Positions 8,135 through 15,330 of a stretch of 15,380 nt of DNA are shown here, piece after piece (within the stretch, counting starts at the first letter, position 1; every line of letters begins with the position of its first letter). A program made the translations under genes and the position numbers. The stretch is from contig CAYRZF010000050.1 in NCBI GenBank assembly GCA_964428805.1, forward strand, positions 1 to 15,380. The letters are read 5' to 3'. The notes under the pieces were generated by a model that did no database searches, was not told where the DNA came from, and saw only the letters and a program-made list of their open reading frames with translations. The stretch is from CAYRZF01 sp964428805 (GTDB lineage: Bacteria > Methylomirabilota > Methylomirabilia > Rokubacteriales > CSP1-6).

Positions 8135-10339
8135 ATGCTGTCCGCCCGTCTGCCTGTCGATCTGTTCCTGTGCGACCTCAATCCACCGCAGCGGGAAGCC
8201 GTGACCCACACCGAGGGGCCGCTGCTGGTGCTGGCAGGAGCGGGGAGCGGGAAGACCCGCGTCATCGCTCACCGCATCGCCTATCTGCTCGGGGTCAGGG
8301 GAATCGATCCGCGGAACGTCCTCGCCGTCACGTTCACCAACAAGGCCGCGGAGGAGATGCTGCGGCGGGTGCAGGACCTCTTGCTTCCTGTCGGAATCCG
8401 TCCACCGCTCATCTCCACCTTCCACTCGGCCTGTGTCAGGATCCTCCGCCAGCACGTCCGGCACTTGGGCGTCTCGCCCCATTTTGTCATCTACGACGAG
8501 GACGACCGGCTGAGCCTCGTGAAGGAGTGCCTGCGCGAGGAGGAGGTGGACGAGCGGGCCCTGCCGCCGCCGGCCGTGGTCCGCCGGATCAGCCACGCGA
8601 AGAACCAGATGCTTTCCCCCGATGAGGTGGAGCGACTGGCGCGGGGCCCGCGCGAGGACCGGATCGCGGCGGTGTACCGCCGCTACCAGGAGCGGCTGGC
8701 CCAGTCAGGAGCCCTGGACTTCGATGACCTCCTCCTGCTGACGGTGCGCCTCTGGGAGAAGGTCCCGGAGGTCCTTGCCTGGTATCGGGGGCTCTGGAAG
8801 TACGTCCTCGTGGATGAGTACCAGGACACGAACCGCGCCCAGTACCGGATCATTCAGCTCCTGACCCAGGAGCACCGGAACCTCTGTGTGGTGGGCGATG
8901 ACGACCAGTCCATCTACCGCTTCCGGGGCGCCACGCTCCGGAACATCCTGGATTTCGAGGGTGACTTTGAGGGCACCCGCGTGATCCGCCTCGAGCAGAA
9001 CTACCGCTCCACGAAGCGAATCCTTACCATCGCCTCCACGGTCATCGCCAATAACGCCGGGCGCAAGGGCAAGACCCTCTGGACCGAAAACGCCGACGGG
9101 GAGCAGGCTCGCGTGTACCGCGCCTGGGACGAGCACGAGGAGGCGGCGTTCGTCGGCGCGACGGTCGGGCGCCTCCGGGCCGAGGGCGTGAATCCGAGCG
9201 AGGTGGCGGTCTTCTACCGGACCAACGCCCAGTCGCGGGTCCTGGAGGATGCGTTCCGGCGGAACACGATCCCGTACGTGATTGTCGGGGGTGTCCGGTT
9301 CTACGAGCGGCGGGAGATCAAGGATGTCCTCGTGTATCTGCGCCTGACGATCAACCCGGCTGACGACGTCGCCTTCAAGCGGGCGATCGTTGCGCCCTCC
9401 CGCGGAATCGGCCGGGCCACGCTGGCTCGACTCGAGGAGGTGGCCCGGCGGGAGAAGGTGTCGCTGCTCGAGGCGTGCGGTCGGCTTGGCGACGCGGTCG
9501 CTGCCAAGCCGCGACGGACCCTGGAGGAGTTCGCCGCCGTGATCGCGGATCTGCGGGAGCTTAAGGCCCGACTCCCGCTTCCCGCGCTGACCGACGAGGT
9601 GCTGAGCCGCTCCGGCTACCGGGAGGCGCTTCGAGGGGAGCGGACGGCGGAGGCCGAGGGGCGTCTCGAAAACCTCGAAGAGCTGGTTTCCGCCGCGGAA
9701 GAATTCCACCACTCCCGCGAGTCCGCCACGCTGGAGGAATTCCTCGACACGGTGGCGCTCCTTTCCGACGTGGACGAGTGGAGCGCCGAGCGGGGTGGCG
9801 TCACCCTCATGACGCTTCATTCCGCCAAGGGGCTCGAGTTCCCCGTGGTCTTCATCACGGGGATGGAGGAGGGCGTCTTTCCACACGTCCGGTCGATGGA
9901 GGACACCGAGGAGCTGGAGGAAGAGCGCCGGCTCTGCTACGTGGGGCTCACGCGGGCGAAGCGGCAGCTCTATCTGTCCTACGCGCTCCACCGCCGGCTT
10001 CACGGGTACGGCCTCGGCGAGCCGTCGCGCTTTCTCCTGGAGATCCCCGAGGACGAGCTCACGCTGATGAATCAGGCGGCCGGCACTCCCCCTCACCTTC
10101 ATCCTCTCCCCCTGGGGGGAGAGGGTAGGGTGAGGGGGAGAGGAGAAGAGGTGAGGGGCAATGACGCGGGCGAGGATCTGCCCTACCGGGTTGGGGCCAG
10201 GCTCCGCCACGCGCGCTGGGGCGAGGGGCTCCTGGTCGGGATTGAGCGCCAGGGCGAGGATGTGATTGTGACCGTGCATTTCGCCAGCGTCGGCCGCAAG
10301 CGCCTGTCGCTCGCGTATGCCCACCTCGAGGAAATCTAA
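8135..10339 (+). CDS. pcrA: UvrD/PcrA-type superfamily 1 DNA helicase
   Basis: This is an ATP-driven 3'-5' DNA translocase/helicase for repair and replication-fork maintenance. The 734-aa length fits UvrD/PcrA. All SF1A motifs are present in order: the Q-motif region LNPPQREAV, Walker A GAGSGKT (residues 35-41), FTNKAAEEM, motif II VDEYQDTN (D227, E228), GDDDQSIYRFRGA, LEQNYRST, TLHSAKGLEFPVVF and the VGLTRAKRQLYLSYA motif. The C-terminus (YRVGARLRHARWGEGLLVGIE to SLAYAHLEEI) resembles the small PcrA C-terminal domain, known in that family to bind RNA polymerase. Residues ~651-669 are encoded by an in-frame GC-rich palindromic repeat in the linker before that domain. The ATG at 8135 sits close before the conserved N-terminus and has no Shine-Dalgarno site. 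PcrA versus UvrD naming is uncertain. Confidence 0.93.
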   Translation: MLSARLPVDLFLCDLNPPQREAVTHTEGPLLVLAGAGSGKTRVIAHRIAYLLGVRGIDPRNVLAVTFTNKAAEEMLRRVQDLLLPVGIRPPLISTFHSACVRILRQHVRHLGVSPHFVIYDEDDRLSLVKECLREEEVDERALPPPAVVRRISHAKNQMLSPDEVERLARGPREDRIAAVYRRYQERLAQSGALDFDDLLLLTVRLWEKVPEVLAWYRGLWKYVLVDEYQDTNRAQYRIIQLLTQEHRNLCVVGDDDQSIYRFRGATLRNILDFEGDFEGTRVIRLEQNYRSTKRILTIASTVIANNAGRKGKTLWTENADGEQARVYRAWDEHEEAAFVGATVGRLRAEGVNPSEVAVFYRTNAQSRVLEDAFRRNTIPYVIVGGVRFYERREIKDVLVYLRLTINPADDVAFKRAIVAPSRGIGRATLARLEEVARREKVSLLEACGRLGDAVAAKPRRTLEEFAAVIADLRELKARLPLPALTDEVLSRSGYREALRGERTAEAEGRLENLEELVSAAEEFHHSRESATLEEFLDTVALLSDVDEWSAERGGVTLMTLHSAKGLEFPVVFITGMEEGVFPHVRSMEDTEELEEERRLCYVGLTRAKRQLYLSYALHRRLHGYGLGEPSRFLLEIPEDELTLMNQAAGTPPHLHPLPLGGEGRVRGRGEEVRGNDAGEDLPYRVGARLRHARWGEGLLVGIERQGEDVIVTVHFASVGRKRLSLAYAHLEEI
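10086..10140. repeat. 55-bp GC-rich palindromic repeat inside the helicase gene
   Basis: The outer arms CTCCCCCTCACC (10086-10097) and GGTGAGGGGGAG (10129-10140) are exact reverse complements. The inner arms, CCTCTCCCCC before the centre and GGGGGAGAGG after it, also pair. A few mismatched bases separate inner from outer arms, and the central loop is very short. The repeat is read in frame through the helicase, giving TPPHLHPLPLGGEGRVRGRG-type sequence without a stop. The low-complexity peptide sits between the helicase core and the C-terminal domain, where an insertion is likely tolerated. It resembles the short palindromic repeats dispersed in many high-GC genomes. A related degenerate copy is at 4389-4438. 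Confidence 0.8.
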
Positions 10340-10372
10340 CCACGGCGGGACGGGAGATTAGGGAGCTCGGTG

Positions 10373-10453
10373 GTGCCGGTAGCGATGCTTTGGAAGCGGC
10401 TTCGGCGGTGGCTCTTGATCGCGCTCTGGCTCAGGGATAAACGGAGAAGGTAG
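10373..10453 (+). CDS. Possible small ORF, 26-aa cationic hydrophobic peptide
   Basis: The 117-base gap between the helicase gene and gatC contains an ORF from GTG at 10373 to TAG at 10451-10453. AGGGAG at 10360-10365 lies seven bases before this GTG, which is good Shine-Dalgarno spacing. An internal ATG at 10385 and a GTG at 10370 are alternative starts. The peptide includes MLWKRLRRWLLIALWL and ends in a basic tail (RDKRRR), so it has a hydrophobic core flanked by positive charges. Its stop is three bases before the gatC ATG and overlaps the gatC ribosome-binding region. It could be a small membrane peptide, a translated leader that affects gatC, or chance. No family is recognised. Confidence 0.3.
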   Translation: MPVAMLWKRLRRWLLIALWLRDKRRR

Positions 10454-10456
10454 GCG

Positions 10457-10756
10457 ATGGCCGAGCCCAAGATCACACTCGCTGAGGTGGAGCATGTCGC
10501 CAGGCTCGCCCGGCTTGAGCTCTCCGACCCCGAGAAGGAGCGGATGCGCTCGCAGCTCGACGCCATCCTCACCTACATCGACAAGCTCCGACAGCTCAAC
10601 ACCGACAACGTCGAGCCGACCTCCCACGCGATCCCGATGGTGAACGTGATGCGCGAGGACGAGGTCCGGCCGTGCTGGCCGACCGGGGACATGCTCGCCA
10701 ACGCGCCGGAGCGCGAGGGCGACTTCGTCCGCGTTCCCAGGATCATCGAGGAGTAG
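10457..10756 (+). CDS. gatC: Asp-tRNA(Asn)/Glu-tRNA(Gln) amidotransferase subunit C
   Basis: GatC is the small subunit that wraps around and stabilises GatA and GatB in the GatCAB amidotransferase. The 99-aa length and motifs are typical: ITLAEVEHVARLARLELSD at residues 6-24, the middle helix IDKLRQLNTDNVEPTSH, then REDEVRP and the C-terminal FVRVPRII. The ATG at 10457 has a good Shine-Dalgarno site (GGAGAAGG, 10443-10450) six bases upstream. This is the first gene of gatC-gatA-gatB. The stop is two bases before the gatA start, and GAGGAG (10748-10753) in the last gatC codons serves as the gatA ribosome binding site. Confidence 0.95.
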   Translation: MAEPKITLAEVEHVARLARLELSDPEKERMRSQLDAILTYIDKLRQLNTDNVEPTSHAIPMVNVMREDEVRPCWPTGDMLANAPEREGDFVRVPRIIEE

Positions 10757-10758
10757 CC

Positions 10759-12207
10759 ATGCCGACGGTCGGGGAGCTGGCGGCTCGGTACCGGAGCGGC
10801 GAGACGACGCCGTCCGAGGTGGTCCAAACGTATCTCCGCCGGATCGAGGTGCTGGACCCCAAGATGCGCGCCTACCTGACGGTGACACGGGAGTCGGCGC
10901 TGGCGCAGGCGGCAGCCGCGGACAAGCGCTTCCAGGCGGGCAAGCCTTTGGGCCCTCTCGACGGCATCCCGCTGGCCATCAAGGACGTGATCTGCACGAA
11001 GGGCGTGCGGACCACGTGCGCCTCGAAGATCCTGGAACCCTTCGTCCCGCCCTACGACGCCACGGTGATGATGCGGCTCAATGCTGCCGGCGCGATCATG
11101 CTTGGCAAGACCAACATGGATGAGTTTGCCATGGGCTCGTCCACCGAGAACTCGGCGTTCTTTCCGACGCGTAATCCCTGGGACCTCACCCGCGTCCCCG
11201 GCGGCTCCTCGGGTGGTTCCGCCGCCGCGGTGGCCGCCGACCTGGCGGCCGGCGCCCTCGGCAGCGATACGGGCGGCTCGATTCGTCAGCCGGCCGCGTT
11301 CTGCGGCACGGTGGGGGTGAAACCCACCTACGGCCGGGTCTCCCGGTACGGGCTGGTGGCGTTCGCGTCCTCGCTGGACCAGATCGGTCCGTTCGCCCGG
11401 GACGTGCGCGGCGCGGCGCTGCTGCTCCGGGCCATCGCCGGCCACGATCCTCTCGACTCCACGTCCACCGACGTCCCGGTGCCCGACTACGTGGCGGCGC
11501 TCGGGCAGGGGATCGAGGGGCTCCGCGTCGGGATCCCGGGCGAGTACTTCATCGAGGGCATGGATCCCGAGGTCGAGAAGGCGGTCTGGGACGCCATCGA
11601 AGTGCTGAAGGGTCTCGGAGCGAAAACAGAGAAGGTCTCGCTCCCCCACACCGCCTATGCCCTGGCGGCGTATTACCTGATCGCGCCCGCCGAGGCCTCC
11701 TCCAATCTGGCGCGCTACGACGGCGTCAAGTACGGCTACCGCGCCGTCGGGGGCAAGGACCTGATCCAGATGTACGGGCGCACGCGGGCGGAGGGATTCG
11801 GCCCGGAGGTGAAGCGCCGGATCATGCTGGGGACCTACGCCCTCAGCGCCGGGTACTACGAAGCCTACTACGGCAAGGCCCAGCGGGTCCGGACGCTGGT
11901 CCGGCGGGACTTCCAGCAGGCCTTCGAACGGGTGGACGTCCTCGTCTGCCCGACCGCGCCCAACGTCGCCTTCAAGCTCGGCGAGAAGAAGGACCCGCTC
12001 CAGATGTACCTTTGCGACATCTTCACGATCCCGGTCAACCTGGCCGGGCTCCCCGGCCTCTCGCTGTCGGGCGGTTTCACGCTGAGCGGGCTCCCCATCG
12101 GGCTCCAGTTGATCGGCAAACCGTTTGATGAGACGACACTCCTGCGCGTGGCGTACGCCTACGAGCAGGTCACCCCCTGGCGCTCGCGCGCCCCCGCCCT
12201 GGGATGA
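10759..12207 (+). CDS. gatA: Asp-tRNA(Asn)/Glu-tRNA(Gln) amidotransferase subunit A
   Basis: GatA is the glutaminase subunit of GatCAB. It releases ammonia from glutamine, which is channelled to GatB for amidation of mischarged Glu-tRNA(Gln) or Asp-tRNA(Asn). The 482-aa protein belongs to the amidase-signature family. The catalytic Lys-cisSer-Ser triad is visible as K75 (PLAIKDVI), S150 (VPGGSSGGSAAA) and S174 (SDTGGSIRQPAAF), with the same internal spacing as the characterised S. aureus GatA (79/154/178). GVKPTYGRVSRYGLVAFASSLDQIGP follows and is characteristic of GatA rather than other amidases. The ATG at 10759 is supported by the Shine-Dalgarno site five bases upstream. The frame is open further upstream but overlaps gatC. 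The stop overlaps the gatB start by four bases (ATGA). Confidence 0.96.
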   Translation: MPTVGELAARYRSGETTPSEVVQTYLRRIEVLDPKMRAYLTVTRESALAQAAAADKRFQAGKPLGPLDGIPLAIKDVICTKGVRTTCASKILEPFVPPYDATVMMRLNAAGAIMLGKTNMDEFAMGSSTENSAFFPTRNPWDLTRVPGGSSGGSAAAVAADLAAGALGSDTGGSIRQPAAFCGTVGVKPTYGRVSRYGLVAFASSLDQIGPFARDVRGAALLLRAIAGHDPLDSTSTDVPVPDYVAALGQGIEGLRVGIPGEYFIEGMDPEVEKAVWDAIEVLKGLGAKTEKVSLPHTAYALAAYYLIAPAEASSNLARYDGVKYGYRAVGGKDLIQMYGRTRAEGFGPEVKRRIMLGTYALSAGYYEAYYGKAQRVRTLVRRDFQQAFERVDVLVCPTAPNVAFKLGEKKDPLQMYLCDIFTIPVNLAGLPGLSLSGGFTLSGLPIGLQLIGKPFDETTLLRVAYAYEQVTPWRSRAPALG

Positions 12208-13661
12208 CGGCGCCGACCGACTACGAGGTGATCATCGGGCTGGAGGTGCACGCCCAGCTCCTGACCCGGTCGAAGATGTTCTGCGGCTGCCCCACGGCTT
12301 TCGGCGGGGCGCCCAACTCCCAGACCTGCCCGGTCTGCCAGGGGATGCCGGGCGTCCTGCCGGTCATCAACCGGCGGGCGATCGAATTCGCGATCAGGAC
12401 GGCGCTGGCGCTCCACTGCACGATCAACGCCGGCTGCCGCTTCGCCCGCAAGCACTATTTTTATCCGGACATGCCGAAGAACTACCAGATCAGCCAGTAC
12501 GAGGAGCCGCTGTCGGTCGAAGGCCGGCTCGAGGTGGGCACCAACGGCGCGACCAGGCGGATCGGCATCCAGCGCCTGCACATGGAGGAGGATGTGGGGA
12601 AACTGATCCACGAGGGGACGCTGGAAACCGCGCGGGCCAGCCTGGTGGACTTCAACCGCTCGGGGGTGCCGCTGATGGAGATCGTCTCGAAGCCGGACGT
12701 GCGCTCCCCCGAGGAAGCCGCGGCGTACTTGAAAGCTCTCCGCGCCATCCTGATCTACCTGGGCGTGTGCGACGGCAACATGGAGGAGGGCTCGCTTCGC
12801 TGCGACGCCAACATCTCCCTCCGCCCCAGGGGCGCGACGCAGTACGGGGTGAAGGTCGAGATCAAGAACATGAACTCCTTCAAGAACGTCCAGCACGCCC
12901 TGGAGTTTGAAGCGCGCCGCCAGGCCAAGGCCCTCGCTGCGGGGGAGCGCGTCGTCCAGGAGACGCGGCTCTGGGAGGCGGACAAGGGCTACACGCTGTC
13001 GATGCGCTCGAAGGAGTACGCCCACGACTACCGCTACTTCCCCGAGCCGGACCTGGTGCCGCTCCGGGTGGAGCGGCGCTGGGTGGATCAGCTCCGGACG
13101 ACGCTCCCCGAGCTGCCCGTCGAGCGCCGGCAGCGCTTCGTCTCCCGGTACGGGCTGCCGACCTACGACGCCGACCTTCTCACCCAGAGCCGCGCCCTGG
13201 CGGATTATTACGAGGCGGTGGTGCGCGAGCATCCCAAGCCCAAGGTCGTCTCCAACTGGGTGATGTCTGAGCTCCTTCGGGAATTGCCCGGGGATGACGA
13301 GGCTGCCATCTCGAAGTGTCCGATCCCGCCGCGGAATCTGGCCGGGCTCCTGGCCCTGATCGAGGACGGGACCATCAGCGGGAAGCTCGCCAAAGAGGTT
13401 TTCGAGAAGATGTACCGTTCGGGCGAGGACGCGCTTGCCATTGTGCGGCGCGAGGGGCTCGTCCAGGTGGCCGACGCCGGCACCCTCGGGGCCGTCGTGG
13501 ACCAGGTCCTCGCGGCCAACCTCGCAGCCGTGGAGGACTGGAAGAAGGGCAAGAAGCAGAGTCTCGGTTTCCTGGTTGGCCAGGTGATGAAGGCCACCCA
13601 GGGCAAGGCCAACCCCGCCCTCGTCAACCAGCTCCTCCTGGAGCGGCTCCCCAAACAGTAG
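12204..13661 (+). CDS. gatB: Asp-tRNA(Asn)/Glu-tRNA(Gln) amidotransferase subunit B
   Basis: GatB binds the mischarged tRNA, activates its side chain with ATP and amidates it with ammonia from GatA. The 485-aa length is normal. The protein opens with YEVIIGLEVHAQLLTRSKMFC, which fixes the start close to the ATG at 12204. A four-cysteine zinc site follows (C27, C29, C42, C45 in FCGC and TCPVCQGMPG). Further GatB features are FYPDMPKNYQISQYEEPL, HMEEDVGKLIHE, DFNRSGVPLMEIVSKPD, EEGSLRCDANISLRP and VEIKNMNSFKNV. The C-terminal ~150 residues form the helical YqeY-like tail domain that contacts tRNA. Translation is probably coupled to gatA through the ATGA overlap. This is the last gene of the unit, since a 110-base gap with hairpins follows. 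The operon implies that GlnRS and/or AsnRS is missing from the genome. Confidence 0.96.
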   Translation: MTAPTDYEVIIGLEVHAQLLTRSKMFCGCPTAFGGAPNSQTCPVCQGMPGVLPVINRRAIEFAIRTALALHCTINAGCRFARKHYFYPDMPKNYQISQYEEPLSVEGRLEVGTNGATRRIGIQRLHMEEDVGKLIHEGTLETARASLVDFNRSGVPLMEIVSKPDVRSPEEAAAYLKALRAILIYLGVCDGNMEEGSLRCDANISLRPRGATQYGVKVEIKNMNSFKNVQHALEFEARRQAKALAAGERVVQETRLWEADKGYTLSMRSKEYAHDYRYFPEPDLVPLRVERRWVDQLRTTLPELPVERRQRFVSRYGLPTYDADLLTQSRALADYYEAVVREHPKPKVVSNWVMSELLRELPGDDEAAISKCPIPPRNLAGLLALIEDGTISGKLAKEVFEKMYRSGEDALAIVRREGLVQVADAGTLGAVVDQVLAANLAAVEDWKKGKKQSLGFLVGQVMKATQGKANPALVNQLLLERLPKQ

Positions 13662-13673
13662 GAATCGGAAGGG

Positions 13674-13713
13674 GCGGGTACCCGCGTCGGAGGCGTGGGT
13701 GAGCCCCCTCCGA
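13674..13713 (+). terminator. Two hairpins after gatB, possible terminator
   Basis: GCGGGTACCCGC (13674-13685) is a perfect 12-bp palindrome. Immediately after it, TCGGAGG (13687-13693) pairs with CCTCCGA (13707-13713). GGG (13697-13699) pairs with CCC (13704-13706) around a TGAG loop, leaving a three-base bulge. The structures lie 12-52 bases after the gatB stop, where the gatCAB unit should end. No T run follows, so intrinsic termination is doubtful. They might protect mRNA ends or mark a factor-dependent site. Confidence 0.35.
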
Positions 13714-13728
13714 GCCTGGCGACAATCC

Positions 13729-13757
13729 TTGGCGTCCCCTGCCCTGCGTCATATAAT
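13729..13757 (+). promoter_or_regulatory. Sigma70-type promoter for ftsEX
   Basis: TTGGCG (13729-13734, 4 of 6) and a perfect TATAAT (13752-13757) are separated by the ideal 17 bases. This is the best promoter match in the window. The predicted start near 13764 leaves only about eight bases before the ftsE ATG at 13772. No Shine-Dalgarno site lies there (GTAAACGTTAG precedes the ATG), so the mRNA would be nearly leaderless. Confidence 0.65.
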
Positions 13758-13771
13758 GGCGTAAACGTTAG

Positions 13772-14443
13772 ATGATTCATCTCGACGGCGTGTCGAAAGA
13801 GTACCGGGTGGGGCCGGTGAAGGTTACGGCTCTCTCCGATGTCTCGTTCCGTATAGACAAGGGCGAGTTCACGGTCCTGGCGGGGCCGAGCGGCTCAGGG
13901 AAAACCACGCTCCTTCGGCTCATCTACCGGGACGAGGTGCCCACGGAAGGGGAGATCCGGGTTGCCGGCTACAAGGTCACGGGCCTCCGCCGCTCGCAGG
14001 TCCCTCAGCTCCGACGGGCCATCGGGGTCGTCTTCCAGGACGCCAAGCTCCTCCCCGGCCGCACCGTGTACGAAAACGTGGCCTTCATCCTCCGGGTGCT
14101 CGGGGCTCCCAGGAGGGAAATCGCGCCCCGGGTGATTCAGGCCCTCAAGGCGGTGGGGCTCTCCGCAAAGACGCAGGCGCTGCCGGCGCAGCTTTCGCTG
14201 GGCGAGCGGCAACGGGTGGCGTTGGCCCGGGCGCTGGTCAAGGAGCCGGCCCTGCTGCTGGCGGACGAGCCCACGGGAAATCTGGATGAGGCGATTTCGG
14301 AGGAGATCCTGGATCTCTTGAGGGAGATCTGGAGCCGCGGCACCACGATTCTCCTGGCGACTCACCGGGCGACGTTAGCGGACCAGTTGAAACGGCGGAC
14401 TCTCGTCCTGGACGGCGGGCGGTTGCTGAAGGACGAGGACTGA
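13772..14443 (+). CDS. ftsE: Cell division ATP-binding protein FtsE
   Basis: FtsE is the cytoplasmic ATPase of the FtsEX complex, which sits at the division septum and drives activation of periplasmic peptidoglycan hydrolases. The 223-aa size is typical. It is an ABC ATPase with Walker A GPSGSGKTTL (K44), a Q-loop region VFQDAKLLPGRTVYENVAF, Walker B LLLADEPTGNLD (D165, E166) and the switch His in LLATHR. The ABC signature reads LSLGERQRVALARAL from residue 141, where the family usually has LSGGEQQR, so one glycine is replaced by leucine. The ATG at 13772 starts with IHLDGVSKEY, as expected for FtsE. The spacing to ftsX is two bases, and GAGGA near the ftsE end provides its ribosome binding site. 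Confidence 0.94.
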   Translation: MIHLDGVSKEYRVGPVKVTALSDVSFRIDKGEFTVLAGPSGSGKTTLLRLIYRDEVPTEGEIRVAGYKVTGLRRSQVPQLRRAIGVVFQDAKLLPGRTVYENVAFILRVLGAPRREIAPRVIQALKAVGLSAKTQALPAQLSLGERQRVALARALVKEPALLLADEPTGNLDEAISEEILDLLREIWSRGTTILLATHRATLADQLKRRTLVLDGGRLLKDED

Positions 14444-14445
14444 GC

Positions 14446-15330
14446 GTGCTCCCCTTCCTGATCGGCGAGGCCTTTCGCAATCTGAAGCGGGGCGGGCGGG
14501 TGGCCGTGAGCGCGATCCTCCTGATCACGCTGTCGCTGGCCGCCCTCGGCGCGTTCTGGGTGCTCTCGCTGAACATCGGCCGGGCGGTGGCGCAGTGGCG
14601 CGACCGCCTCCGCGTCGTGGTGTATCTTCGCGAGGAGCCGCCCGCCGACTCGGTGGACGGCCTGCTCAGAAAGTTCGAAGCCGTCGGCGGGATCCAGCGC
14701 CTGCGCTACGTCTCCAAGGCCGAGGCGCTCCGGACCCTGAAACGGCAGCTCGGCGGCCAGGCAAGCGAGGTGGAGCAGTTGCCGACTAATCCGCTGCCGC
14801 CCTCGGTTGAGGTCACGCCGACGCCCGAAGCATCCACTCCCGAGGGAACGCGGGAGTTGATTCAGCGGCTCTCGGCCCTCGCCGAGGTGGAGGAAGTGCA
14901 GGGGGGAACCGAGTGGGTGGAGTGGCTGGCTCAGTTGCAGGGGCTATTGCAGGTGATCGGCCTCGCGGTGGGCGCCGTCCTGGCCCTCGCGGCGATCCTG
15001 ACGGTGACAACGGCGACGACGCTCGTGCTTCACGCGCGGCGCGAGGAGATGGAAATCATGCGGCTGGTGGGGGCCTCCGAGATGGTGATCCGCCTGCCGC
15101 TGTTTCTGCAAGGGCTGGCCCAGGGGCTGGTGGGCGCCGCCGTGGCGGTGGGGGGTCTGTTCCTCGCTTATCGCTTTGCGCTGCCGACGCTGGAGCCGCT
15201 GCTCGCCGTGACGCTGGGGCTGCCCCGGGCCGCGTTCTTCTCGCCGACCGAGATCGTGCTGCTCTTGAGCGGCGGCGCCCTCCTGGGGGCCTTGGGGGGC
15301 CTGATGGCCAAAGGCGGTCGCCCGGCATGA
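14446..15330 (+). CDS. ftsX: Cell division protein FtsX
   Basis: FtsX is the membrane partner of FtsE and passes the ATPase-driven change to a periplasmic hydrolase or its activator. The 294-aa protein has the FtsX layout. A short cytoplasmic N-terminus (EAFRNLKRGGRVAVSAI) leads into membrane segment 1 (about 20-44). A large extracytoplasmic loop (about 45-167) contains VVVYLREEPPADSVDGLL and RYVSKAEALRTLKRQLG. Membrane segments 2-4 are at about 169-193, 216-242 and 268-289. EEMEIMRLVGAS, between segments 2 and 3, is the conserved cytoplasmic coupling motif. The start is GTG at 14446, two bases after the ftsE stop, with GAGGA (14435-14439) six bases upstream. The stop overlaps the ATG of the next gene. 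Confidence 0.92.
   Translation: MLPFLIGEAFRNLKRGGRVAVSAILLITLSLAALGAFWVLSLNIGRAVAQWRDRLRVVVYLREEPPADSVDGLLRKFEAVGGIQRLRYVSKAEALRTLKRQLGGQASEVEQLPTNPLPPSVEVTPTPEASTPEGTRELIQRLSALAEVEEVQGGTEWVEWLAQLQGLLQVIGLAVGAVLALAAILTVTTATTLVLHARREEMEIMRLVGASEMVIRLPLFLQGLAQGLVGAAVAVGGLFLAYRFALPTLEPLLAVTLGLPRAAFFSPTEIVLLLSGGALLGALGGLMAKGGRPA

Noticed and set aside
10415..10441. A promoter directly before gatC (TTGATC ... GATAAA)
   Set aside because: The spacing is 15 bases with only 4 of 6 matches in each hexamer, and gatC already has a normal Shine-Dalgarno site. The support is too weak to call.
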